NCBI RefSeq assembly: GCF_900113455.1
Contig: NZ_FOPI01000006.1
Span: forward strand, 1-64,000
From: Ligilactobacillus ruminis DSM 20403 = NBRC 102161
GTDB lineage: Bacteria; Bacillota; Bacilli; Lactobacillales; Lactobacillaceae
DNA: 64,000 bases
Direction of reading: 5' to 3'
Shown here: piece after piece, positions 56,475 through 64,000 of the stretch
Layout: each line of letters opens with the position of its first letter
How positions within the stretch are numbered: position 1 is the stretch's first letter
Made by a program: the position numbers and the translations under genes
The notes under the pieces: model-generated
The model's input: only the letters and a program-made list of their open reading frames with translations
Told to the model about the DNA's origin: nothing
Database searches by the model: none

Positions 56475-57710
56475 TTGCAACAAACCATTACCATTAAATG
56501 TAAATTAAAGCTACAGTCATCATTGGATGAATCGGTTTTGACCAAATCCTTAGAACAATACCGACGAGCTTGTAATGCGGTTTCTCAGTATATGTTTGAC
56601 CATAGCTTTGAAATGGCTCAAGCAAAGCTGAACAAGGCATTGTATCACCAGTTGCGGAATGATTATGGATTAAAAGCACAAATGGCTCAGTCCGCAATCC
56701 GTAACGTCGTTGCCCGTTACAGAACGGTTAAAACGCAGTTGGCTCAAAAGCCTTATCGCTACAATACGGGCAAACAAGATCGATACGGCAACGATATTTG
56801 GAAAAACGAGACCCGTACCCTGGATTGGTTATGGCATCCTATCAATTTCAAACGTCCTCAACTGGACTTGCAACGCAATCGTGATTGGTCGCTTAAGGAC
56901 AATCACATTATGTCTATCAATACAGTTAACGGGCGTATAAAAGTGCCGTTTACCTGTCAAGGATTCGATCAATATTTAAACGGTACTTGGGAATTCGGCA
57001 TGGCTAAGATTCTCCATGTTGGCAACAAATGGTATATGCACATTAGCGCAACTAAAGAACTGCCGGATTATCTTAAAGAACAATCACAACATGTGGTTGG
57101 TATTGATCGCGGATTGCGATTCTTGGCGACTGCTTATGATGAACACGGAAAAACACTGTTTTTTCAAGGTCAGGAAGTGCTACGCAAACGGAGCAAGTTT
57201 AAGCGATTGCGTCAGCAACTGCAAAGCAGGGGAACCAAATCTGCCAAACGTCGTTTAAAGAAAATCGGTCAACGAGAGAACCGCTGGATGACTGATATTA
57301 ATCATCAGTTATCAAAGACACTCGTTAATCGTTATGGAGCAGACACCCTCTTCGTTTTGGAAAATCTGGCAAATGTGCGATTCGCAACTGAAAAAGTAAC
57401 AAAAACACAACGTTATGAGCAGGTTTCATGGGCTTTTTATCAATTAGCACAGTTCTTGACATACAAAGCTCATTTAGTCGGAAGCGAAGTGGTTCAAGTT
57501 TCAGCTAAATACACAAGCCAGCGATGCCCAAAATGTGGTCGTATTTACAAAAATAACCGTAATCATCAGCAACATTTGTACGTGTGCGATCGTTGCGGTT
57601 ATCAATCCAACGATGACCGTATTGGCGCTATGAACATTCAGCTTTTGGGCACGCAATATATTAGTGGCAATGAACGCCCGTCTTTCAACAAAGTAACAGC
57701 CGGTGAGTAA
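56475..57710 (+). CDS. tnpB: TnpB, RNA-guided nuclease of the IS605 group
   Basis: 411 residues; TTG 56475 is preferred because GAGGTGA lies 6 bases upstream, and it gives the usual QQTITIKCKL start. RuvC-like residues are all present: Asp in VGIDRGL, Glu in LFVLENL, Asp in SNDDRIGAMNIQ, with a zinc ribbon CPKCG / CDRCG between. The frame is intact, so the protein may be active, cutting DNA at guide-matched sites next to a transposon-adjacent motif and so helping the element persist. Confidence 0.88.
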   Translation: MQQTITIKCKLKLQSSLDESVLTKSLEQYRRACNAVSQYMFDHSFEMAQAKLNKALYHQLRNDYGLKAQMAQSAIRNVVARYRTVKTQLAQKPYRYNTGKQDRYGNDIWKNETRTLDWLWHPINFKRPQLDLQRNRDWSLKDNHIMSINTVNGRIKVPFTCQGFDQYLNGTWEFGMAKILHVGNKWYMHISATKELPDYLKEQSQHVVGIDRGLRFLATAYDEHGKTLFFQGQEVLRKRSKFKRLRQQLQSRGTKSAKRRLKKIGQRENRWMTDINHQLSKTLVNRYGADTLFVLENLANVRFATEKVTKTQRYEQVSWAFYQLAQFLTYKAHLVGSEVVQVSAKYTSQRCPKCGRIYKNNRNHQQHLYVCDRCGYQSNDDRIGAMNIQLLGTQYISGNERPSFNKVTAGE

Positions 57711-57850
57711 ATCTCGTTGGCTAAACGGGTGTGTCGTCAACCACCCGATGATGTAGCCACATCGTGAAGAAGCACATTAGTGCGTTACTACTTCTAAGCC
57801 GTTAGGCTTGTGAGCTACAAGCCATCGATTTTAATCGGTGGTAGTTGACG
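57711..57850 (+). ncRNA. candidate omega RNA (reRNA) of the TnpB element
   Basis: The region from the tnpB end to the right end has several short stems and closes with the CCATCGAT / ATCGGTGG hairpin. In IS605 elements this part makes the guide RNA scaffold, the guide being the sequence just outside the right end (here from about 57850). Inferred from position and structure. Confidence 0.5.
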
Positions 57851-57888
57851 ATAAAATCAAGTCAGTAATGGTTTGCGAGGTGTTTTAA

Positions 57889-58419
57889 TTGACTCAACAA
57901 CAAGAAGAAAGAAAAGAGGCTTTGGCAGACAGTCTGCGCGATTTGCTCAAGCATGAGGCGATTGAAAAAGTTACCGTCGATCAGATTTGTCAGGAAGCAA
58001 AAGTGCACAGGAGCACGTTTTATCGCTATTTTAAGGATAAATATGATTTGATGTACTATTCGTTTGAAAGGCTGATGATTGCAAGAATTGATGAAAATGA
58101 CGTGATTGATTCAATTATTGCAATTATCGTCAACGATAAGGAACTGTTCAGAAACGTTTCCATCAATAACAACAACGGAACGCTGTTTTGGATGATGGTC
58201 AAGATGCTCAGCTGTCAGCTGCTAAAAGCTGACGAAGAGGGAAGGCTGCACAGCATCGGCTGGGTCCAACGTGCGATTGAATCTTCCACGAATAGGGAAC
58301 TTACGGCCAAAATGATTTCCGGCGCATGTCTGACGCTCATGTTTGAGTGGGTCGACAGCAACTATCAGATGAGTCCAAAAGAGCTCAGCGAGTTCGTGAA
58401 GAACATGAAGCATCTGTAA
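57889..58419 (+). CDS. TetR/AcrR family regulator
   Basis: 176 residues, TTG start behind GCGAGGTG. Helix-turn-helix in residues 22-50: EKVTVDQICQEAKVHRSTFYRYFKDKYDL. The helical C-terminal domain (LFWMMVKMLSCQLLKADEEG, WVQRAIESS) recalls the TetR_C group of DhaS-like regulators. It precedes an FAD-dependent reductase by 73 bases in the same direction and may control it. The TnpB element's right end lies some 40 bases upstream and may have replaced its promoter. Confidence 0.8.
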   Translation: MTQQQEERKEALADSLRDLLKHEAIEKVTVDQICQEAKVHRSTFYRYFKDKYDLMYYSFERLMIARIDENDVIDSIIAIIVNDKELFRNVSINNNNGTLFWMMVKMLSCQLLKADEEGRLHSIGWVQRAIESSTNRELTAKMISGACLTLMFEWVDSNYQMSPKELSEFVKNMKHL

Positions 58420-58492
58420 TCAAAAGATTGTTGCGGTAAAAGTCGGTTTTCGTTAAGATTATAGTAGAATATACGAAAGAAGGAGCACTATT

Positions 58493-59866
58493 TTGGCAAA
58501 TACTGCAAATAAACCGAACGATTTGGTGAAAGAAGACTACGATTTGATTGTGATCGGCTCAGGGTGCGCTGGCCTGACGTGTGCGATTCAGGCGCGCGAG
58601 CTGGGGTTAAAGCCGGTGATTCTTGAAAAGATGGAGACGTTTGGCGGAAATTCCATGCGCGCGTCTTCCGGGATGAATGCTTCCGAAACGATCGTTCAGC
58701 TTAAGCACGGCATTGTCGAAGACTGGCATGACTTCTATGAAGAAACGTACAAGGGCGGAGGAAAGCTCAACGATCCGGAGCTTTTGGAATATTTTGCATC
58801 GCACGGTGCTCTTGCGATTGACTGGCTTGCTGCTCACGGCATCGTACTGGACGATCTGACGATTACCGGCGGCATGAGCAGGATGAGAACGCATCGACCG
58901 AAGAGTCTGGCACCGATCGGCGCGTTTTTGGTCAACAATTTGATGAAGCGAGCCAAAGAACTCGAAATCCCCGTTGTCTGCGGCGTGAAGGCCGAACGTC
59001 TTCTGACGGATGAAAAGGGTGCGGTCTGCGGCGTCAAAACGGCCCAAAGAAACGTTTATGCCAAGGCGGTGGTCCTTGCGACGGGCGGCTTTTCCGCTTC
59101 AAAAGACCTGATTGCCAAGTATCGTCCTGATCTTAAAGCATACAGAACCACGAACCACGCCGGAGCTACGGGCGACGGAATCAAGCTCGCGGAAGAGGTC
59201 GGAGCAGAAGTCATGCAGATGGATCTGGTTCAGGTTCATCCGACCGTTCAACAGGATACGGATCACACTTATCTGATCGGTGAGGCAGTGCGCGGAGAAG
59301 GCGCCGTTTTGGTCGACGGAAACGGCAAAAGATTCGTCAATGAACTGTCCACGCGACGCATCGTTTCTGACGCAATCACTGCGCTCAAAGAAAAGAGTGC
59401 TTATCTGGTGTTTGATTCGCAAGTCAAAAAACGCGTCAAAGCCGTTGATTTTTATCAAAAACAAGGTCTGGTCGTTGAGGCCAAAACTTTGGAAGATCTT
59501 GCCAAAAAACTTAACGTCAAGGAAAATGATCTGAAGCAGACGCTTGAAAAGTGGAATCAAGCCGTCGAAAAGAAACAAGACTCTGAATTCGGCAGAAAGA
59601 CGGGCATGGAACGCAAATTGAATCAGGCTCCCTACTATGCGATTCATATTGCGCCTGCCATTCACTACACGATGGGCGGTCTTCACATCGATAAGCAGAC
59701 GCACGTTTTAGATAAGAGCGGCAACGTCATTTCCGGGCTGTTCGCATGCGGCGAAGTTTGCGGCGGTCTGCACGGCAACAACAGAATCGGCGGCAATTCG
59801 ATTTCTGAAACGATCATCTTCGGTCGTCAGGCGGGGATGCAGGCGGCAGTCGAGAGCAAAAAATAA
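58493..59866 (+). CDS. FAD-dependent fumarate reductase/flavocytochrome c-like oxidoreductase
   Basis: 457 residues, TTG start behind AAGGAGC. FAD-binding DLIVIGSGCAGLTCAIQA near residue 18, GGNSMRASSGMNA, ATGGFSASKDLI, HPTVQQDT near 250 and the end CGEVCGGLHGNNRIGGNS. This is the soluble fumarate-reductase/3-ketosteroid-dehydrogenase fold. There is no FMN-binding domain and no N-terminal signal, so it is cytosolic. Fumarate, urocanate or another enoate may be the acceptor; lactobacilli use such enzymes as electron sinks. Confidence 0.82.
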   Translation: MANTANKPNDLVKEDYDLIVIGSGCAGLTCAIQARELGLKPVILEKMETFGGNSMRASSGMNASETIVQLKHGIVEDWHDFYEETYKGGGKLNDPELLEYFASHGALAIDWLAAHGIVLDDLTITGGMSRMRTHRPKSLAPIGAFLVNNLMKRAKELEIPVVCGVKAERLLTDEKGAVCGVKTAQRNVYAKAVVLATGGFSASKDLIAKYRPDLKAYRTTNHAGATGDGIKLAEEVGAEVMQMDLVQVHPTVQQDTDHTYLIGEAVRGEGAVLVDGNGKRFVNELSTRRIVSDAITALKEKSAYLVFDSQVKKRVKAVDFYQKQGLVVEAKTLEDLAKKLNVKENDLKQTLEKWNQAVEKKQDSEFGRKTGMERKLNQAPYYAIHIAPAIHYTMGGLHIDKQTHVLDKSGNVISGLFACGEVCGGLHGNNRIGGNSISETIIFGRQAGMQAAVESKK

Positions 59867-59882
59867 ATAGGCAAAATGAAGG

Positions 59883-59912
59883 GCAATCCGCAAAAAAGCG
59901 GGTTGCTTTTTT
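59883..59912 (+). terminator. terminator behind the reductase
   Basis: GCAATCCGC and GCGGGTTGC around AAAAAA, then six T. Confidence 0.85.
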
Positions 59913-59957
59913 ATTGTGAATAAAATTTGATAATAGTTGTTGAATAATTAAATTTAA

Positions 59958-59976
59958 GTTACAATTTGATTGTAAC
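59958..59976. promoter_or_regulatory. operator-like palindrome upstream of lanB
   Basis: GTTACAAT-TTG-ATTGTAAC is a perfect palindrome with 8-base arms, 53 bases before the lanB start and inside an AT-rich stretch that should hold its promoter. Confidence 0.5.
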
Positions 59977-60028
59977 ATTTTGTTTTATAGTAATTGTATT
60001 TAAATGATTATGTATGGAGGAGATATTC

Positions 60029-62952
60029 ATGGCTATGCATTTAAAAAACAATTTATCTTATTTCAGAGTAAACAAGCTGACTTTAGATGAATACAAGTAC
60101 ATAAGTGAATATGTTGCCAAAGGAAACGTTAGCTTCGAGAATATGTCTAGTAATCGTACTTTAAAAAGATATTAGATGCTATCGCCATTGCAAATCCTAA
60201 TTTCTACACTAATATTAGTACAGAGAGAGGGCAGTTAAAGTCTAAGCAGGTTGAAACTATCGTTAAATATGCCTCTAGAGCCACGTTTGATTCGGTACCG
60301 TTATATGATTTTGCATCAGTTTTCAGAGGTGCGGAGTTTAGTGTGAGAAAGGTAAAATGTGTTATAGATAGAGGGTGGTTATACTCTTTTATCGACAGAT
60401 ATGTTGATCTGGAGAAGATGTTCTCTATTTCGAAGGAATCGTTAAAAATATCGATTAACAATAATGTTATCAAAGAAGCGGGGTATTTTTGTTTCTATAA
60501 AGCAGATGGAAGTGGAATTGATTCAGTGATAAAAATCAATCCTGAGTTGGATATTATATATAAGTTATTGAAGAAACCTATTAAGTATTCTAATTTTTTG
60601 AGAATTCTGAGGAATGAATACGGGATAGAGAAAGTAAAAGCAACTGATATAACTTTAAAATTGGCGAGCATAAAATTCATTGTTTATGAGTTTGAACGTG
60701 GTGATTGCTTGGAAAGCTATATTGATGCTATTCCTTCTAAGATAGTTGATGATGTTCGTCTAGTTATTCATGGTATCAATATAATTTCGAACAGATTTAC
60801 TATAGATGATTATATCAAATTATGTACCGTTATGAATAGGCTTGTTGAAAGCAATACGTGTTTGAATGTTGTTAGTTCAAGTGAGGATACGGTAGATAGA
60901 AACAGTTATAATGAAACCTTTAATAATATACATGATATGCTTTGTGATTTTGATAAAATTTCAAATGGTTTTATATCTGTGTATAGTAGAAAAATACATG
61001 AATATTTTATAGATAAGTATGGAAGTAAATCCTATGTTCCGCTTTCTAAAATTGTTTATGATGAAGTTTTAATGAATCTTATAAATAATCAAAAACTAGA
61101 GATTAACGTAATTTTTGATGAGATACTTGCTAAGTATAGAAATGAACTTGAGAGTATACGAATATGCCATGGAAAACTAGACTTGGCAAATTGCAATTTT
61201 ATACAAAATGTATATAAGGAACTCAAGGCTAAATATGGTGTGGCAAATTCACATTATTATTCCGGGGAATTGTTATTTGATGGTATTTTAACTAAAGACG
61301 GTATTTTAAGGGATTTATCATTAAGTCAAGAAATTGGTTCTAACTCAATAGGAAATATGTCAGGAAGATTTATTGATATATTGGGATTAGATAATGAGTA
61401 TAAATTATATATGTGTAAAGATGTTGAAAAATCATTTTCACCATTGAAGGTAATATATGATTTTGAAGATAAACGTATAGATAATGTCGACTCGCAGATA
61501 TCAGAAAAAAATATACTTGCAATTAATAAAATAGGAAATTATGATAGTGAATATATTTCTTTAGAAGATTTAGTTGTGTATTCTGAATCTAATCGACTGG
61601 GATTAATGAATTTAGAAAATGGAAGAAAAGTTATACTGAAAAACTATAATTCCATAAATCCTGAAAACGGAAGCGATATTCTCAAGACCATATCTTATTT
61701 AGGACAATATAACACATTGAATGATTTGTTATCGAGAATGCAAGATTTACAAAATAAAGAATTTTGTGATGTGGAGGTTTGTTATGGGAAAATAGTTCTT
61801 TTTAGCAGACACTTCTTGATCAATAAAAATATATTGATAAGTATATTAACTGATAAAGTGTCATCGATTAAAAGATACTTGAATGAGTATTTTGATAGAT
61901 CCCACGATTGTAGGATAAGAAATGAATATTTATTTAAATTTGGTGATGTCAAATATATATGCAATATTAATAGTGATAATGAAATTGAGTCATTGTTGGT
62001 CATGCTTCGGAGTTGCACTGATGATGATATTATGATAGCTAGTGCAAATAGTTGCTTAGAAGGTGATTGTAAAAATGTGCAAATTGTTAGTGAGTATGAG
62101 TATAATTCTAATCATGATGCTGGGATTCCGTTCAATAAAAATGAGGAGTATATTGATGAAGTAGCAAATATTGACGAGGTAATATATTTTAAGCTTTACA
62201 TGAAGAAAGAATTTGAAAAAATATTTATTGAAGATTATCTATTAAAAATAGAGGAAAGCATTATAGAAAACATTGATGAAAGAGTAAGGCTTAGTTATGT
62301 AAGGTATCTTGATGAAAGAAATCACATCAGGTTAAGATTTTTCCTAAATGGTGCTGATAGATATAAAGTAGAAAGTAAAATTATAAATCTTTTATCGAAA
62401 TGTGATATAATAACTGATTATACAATAAGCAATTATTTTCGAGAGTCTAACAGATATGGCGGACATAATGGTATGCTTTTTTATGAAAATTACCAAACTA
62501 GTGAGACTAACCTTATATTAGAAACAATGAATAGAAAACTTGTTGATAATGTCATTATATTGCAACTTTTTATAGCATTAAAAATAACAAGAAAATTTAA
62601 AAAGGGTGATGTAGCAAAGAATTTAAATTTGGGTAATGCCCGTTCTTTGCAATCTTTCAAGAAAAAATTACATGCTAACAAGAAAATGTTGGTAAAAAAA
62701 ATAGAACGATTGTCGGTTGGTTTGAAAGAGGATCATAAGATGAAGCTCATTTTAGAAAATTATGATGAACTATTAGATGAATATGCTAAATATCTGTCTA
62801 AGCGTATGATTGATAATGACTATATATACGAAAGCATGATTCATATGATGTGTAATAGGACCACTGGAATTGATAGAAGAAAAGAAGATATGTTGAGGCA
62901 AGCATTAAAGGAATTAATGGGTTTTGATAGCTCCATAGGCATAAAGATATGA
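60029..62952 (+). CDS. LanB-type lantibiotic dehydratase, joined by a -1 frameshift
   Basis: Frame 1 starts at ATG 60029 behind GGAGGAG and gives 48 codons (YFRVNKLTLDEY... NRTLKRY) to TAG 60173-60175. A -1 shift at the T-TTA-AAA heptamer 60160-60166 enters the long frame: KILDAIAIANPNFY, KYASRATFDSVPLYDF, and on to 62952. Together ~974 residues, the usual LanB size. The N-part is the glutamylation domain; its TPFG-like motif is degenerate (SVPLYDFASV). The C-part is a full elimination domain: YLDERNHIRLRFF, NRYGGHNG, and SMIHMMCNRTTGIDRRKE with the His matching NisB His961. LanB uses glutamyl-tRNA to dehydrate Ser/Thr in a precursor peptide. Very AT-rich. Confidence 0.75.
60160..60166 (+). 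other. possible -1 ribosomal slippery site in lanB
   Basis: T-TTA-AAA in the upstream frame is a canonical X-XXY-YYZ heptamer, and slipping one base back gives AAG ATA TTA, exactly the downstream frame. One more A in the A5 run would equally restore a single frame, so mutation or sequencing error are alternatives. Confidence 0.4.
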
Positions 62953-63070
62953 ATGGAGCATATTAAGGAAATGAAGTAGCTGATATTGGCATATTAGAAG
63001 ATAGAAATAAAACTATTAGATAAAAGCTTTTATAAAATGTTCTGTGAATAAAAAATATTAAAAAATGATG

Positions 63071-63099
63071 TGTACTTTCTGGCGATACTGCTATATAAT
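63071..63099 (+). promoter_or_regulatory. promoter of the candidate precursor gene
   Basis: TGTACT and TATAAT separated by 17 bases, 65 bases before the precursor ATG. Confidence 0.55.
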
Positions 63100-63107
63100 A
63101 TAGTCTG

Positions 63108-63119
63108 ACAAACGTTTGT
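63108..63119. promoter_or_regulatory. operator-like palindrome at the precursor transcription start
   Basis: ACAAACGTTTGT is perfectly self-complementary and begins 9 bases behind the TATAAT, where a repressor would block initiation. Confidence 0.45.
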
Positions 63120-63163
63120 TGTAGTGAAGAAACATTATGCTTTATAGGAAAGGACGAGGAAAA

Positions 63164-63301
63164 ATGGATAAGTTGAATTTTGATAAGTTGACAGATCTTG
63201 AAATTAAAAAGGTCCAAGATGAAATTAGCGAAGATGAAAAACACGTAGCTTATTCACATACTGAGCCTAGGCCGAGAACAACGTATGTATTTCACAAATA
63301 A
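63164..63301 (+). CDS. candidate RiPP precursor peptide, 45 residues
   Basis: ATG 63164 follows AGGACGAGGA. Residues 1-25 (MDKLNFDKLTDLEIKKVQDE...) are acidic, amphipathic and helix-prone, like a leader that binds a RiPP recognition fold; NFDKLTDLE is faintly like the FNLDL motif of class I lantibiotic leaders. Residues 26-45 (KHVAYSHTEPRPRTTYVFHK) have one Ser and three Thr but no Cys, so thioether rings cannot form. The last residue is Lys, not the Asn of microcin C. It has its own promoter and stands between lanB and an MccB-like gene. Assigned by context; no homologue is recognised. Confidence 0.5.
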   Translation: MDKLNFDKLTDLEIKKVQDEISEDEKHVAYSHTEPRPRTTYVFHK

Positions 63302-63334
63302 TACGTAAAAAAATAGATTTATCAACTTTTTTAT

Positions 63335-63385
63335 ATAAGCAGTCCATTGATATTTTATCGTATGTGGCTGCTTTTTGCTTTTTAT
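63335..63385 (+). terminator. attenuator-like terminator between precursor and adenylating enzyme
   Basis: AAGCAG and CTGCTT with extra pairs beneath the loop, followed by TTTTTGCTTTTT, lie between the peptide stop and the next ribosome site. Partial termination there would give more precursor than enzyme, as in many RiPP operons. Confidence 0.5.
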
Positions 63386-63397
63386 GGAGGTGTCAGC

Positions 63398-64000
63398 ATG
63401 GATGTATTAATGTTTAATCCCAGTGTTGATTTTGGGTATAATCCTAGTAAAAATAGCTATGTATTTTTTTCCGGTGATAAGAGGGAATTTAACAGAATAA
63501 AATCAAATAAATATGTTGATTTTATAGTAGAAAATGCCAGTAACAAAATTTCAATAAAAGATTTTCTTAATAATGGGAATATGCTAGGTCTTGAAAAGCA
63601 AGAATTGAAATTGCATCTTGCAATACTTTGTCGTAAGGGGATAACTTTAATAAAAGATGTGGAGCAAAATACTGAATATGCTGTGACGGAGTTGTCAAAT
63701 AACTATAGATATGGGTATCAGTTGCTATACTTGAAAGAACGATTTAAGAACAATCTTGAGGGCATGGACGATGATGAAATACAGAAAGTGATAAGTTCAT
63801 TTTCTGTTGTTATAATTGGTGCGGGCTCACCAGGATCATTGTTAGCGGTGATGTTTGCTGCCATTGGTGTAGGGAATATAAGCATAATTGACGGAGATGT
63901 TGTGGATGAGAGTAATTTGATGAGACAATTTTTTTATTTTGAAAGGGACATAGGAAATAAAAAAGTTACGGCATTGAAGAATTATATTAAAAAATTTAAT
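63398..64000 (+). CDS. MccB/ThiF-like peptide-adenylating enzyme (cut by window edge)
   Basis: 201 codons are visible; the gene runs on. ATG 63398 follows TGGAGGTG. Residues 1-85 (FFSGDKREFNRIKS..., LHLAILCRKGITLI) look like the winged-helix RiPP recognition domain found in front of MccB-type enzymes. Then the E1-like fold: VVIIGAGSPGSLLAVMFA (GxGxxG), IGVGNISIIDGDVVDESNLMRQF with Asp and the RQ pair, and DIGNKKVTALK. The stretch from NYRYGYQLLY on follows microcin C enzyme MccB closely in motif order. MccB-type enzymes activate the peptide C-terminus with ATP. Catalytic Cys and zinc parts lie outside the window. Confidence 0.78.
   Translation, partial: MDVLMFNPSVDFGYNPSKNSYVFFSGDKREFNRIKSNKYVDFIVENASNKISIKDFLNNGNMLGLEKQELKLHLAILCRKGITLIKDVEQNTEYAVTELSNNYRYGYQLLYLKERFKNNLEGMDDDEIQKVISSFSVVIIGAGSPGSLLAVMFAAIGVGNISIIDGDVVDESNLMRQFFYFERDIGNKKVTALKNYIKKFN

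Larger units (their letters stand above)
56320..57850 (+). mobile_element. IS605/IS1341-type element with tnpB only
   Basis: Left side: TTGAT at 56320-56324 directly before a hairpin (CCCGTCACT / AGTGATGGG, 56343-56362). Right side: hairpin CCATCGAT / ATCGGTGG at 57822-57841 followed by TAGTTGAC. No tnpA is present, so movement would need TnpA in trans. Ends are set by these hairpins and are approximate. Confidence 0.65.

Noticed and set aside
60029-60175. The 48-codon frame as a separate bacteriocin precursor
   Set aside because: Its sequence is the normal LanB N-terminus and continues in the next frame without a gap, so it is the first part of lanB.
63335-63385. Main end of the cluster transcript
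   Set aside because: The hairpin is modest and the next gene has a good ribosome site within 10 bases of the T-run, so partial read-through is more likely than an operon end.

Overview
The window looks like chromosome of a low-G+C Gram-positive lactic acid bacterium of the family Lactobacillaceae; the species cannot be fixed from sequence alone. The reasons are the Firmicutes-type S10-spc-alpha ribosomal gene order, a zinc-type S14, a zinc-LID adenylate kinase, ecfA1-ecfA2-ecfT-truA-rplM-rpsI behind rplQ, strong Shine-Dalgarno sites with frequent GTG and TTG starts, a KxYKxGKxW signal peptide, and an L17 downstream element.

Layout. (1) 1-2504: the end of an IS66 element abuts, and seems to truncate, an AT-rich two-gene minus-strand operon encoding a GSCFA-family protein and a MurA-like enolpyruvyl transferase. 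(2) 2674-7431: a tight four-gene operon, MFS transporter / ATP-grasp / ATP-grasp / alanyl-tRNA-synthetase-like protein, which has the make-up of a small peptide or amino-acid-conjugate pathway. (3) 7432-8431: a conserved intergenic repeat and an isochorismatase-type hydrolase. (4) 8590-22982: ribosomal protein genes with secY, adk, infA, rpoA, ending in an L17DE-like RNA. (5) 23144-28704: an unknown membrane protein, the ECF transporter core, truA, rplM and rpsI. (6) 28641-35627: a 6.9 kb island bounded by ~63 bp direct repeats that overlap the rpsI stop codon and terminator. It carries a large restriction-modification protein, a small partner holding the AdoMet-binding half of the methyltransferase, three iteron-like repeats and two unknown genes. 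(7) 35811-40308: alpha/beta hydrolase, a response-regulator fragment, two divergent acetyltransferases and topoisomerase III. (8) 40443-43483: degenerate IS110 (in-frame TGA, candidate bridge RNA upstream) and ISL3 (two frameshifts). (9) 43568-49555: a visibly G+C-richer block with a cell-wall-anchored pullulanase, a frameshifted lipoprotein gene and a quinone-reductase-like enzyme, probably acquired from another lactobacillus. (10) 49671-56171: DUF454 protein, TPR-plus-helicase protein, ThrE-type exporter, UppP and an L-2-hydroxyacid dehydrogenase. (11) 56320-57850: a stand-alone TnpB element. (12) 57889-59866: TetR regulator and FAD-dependent reductase. (13) 60029-64000: an AT-rich RiPP-type cluster, cut by the window edge.

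The most interesting system is region 13: a full-length LanB-type dehydratase that is only readable through a -1 frameshift at a canonical T-TTA-AAA heptamer, a 45-residue Cys-free candidate precursor with its own promoter and an attenuator-like terminator, and an MccB-like (microcin C type) adenylating enzyme. Second is the AlaRS-like/ATP-grasp operon of region 2, and third the permuted split methyltransferase of region 6 in an rpsI-anchored island. Several genes carry single-base indels in homopolymers (lanB, ISL3, lipoprotein), so real decay, phase variation and sequencing error have to be kept apart.
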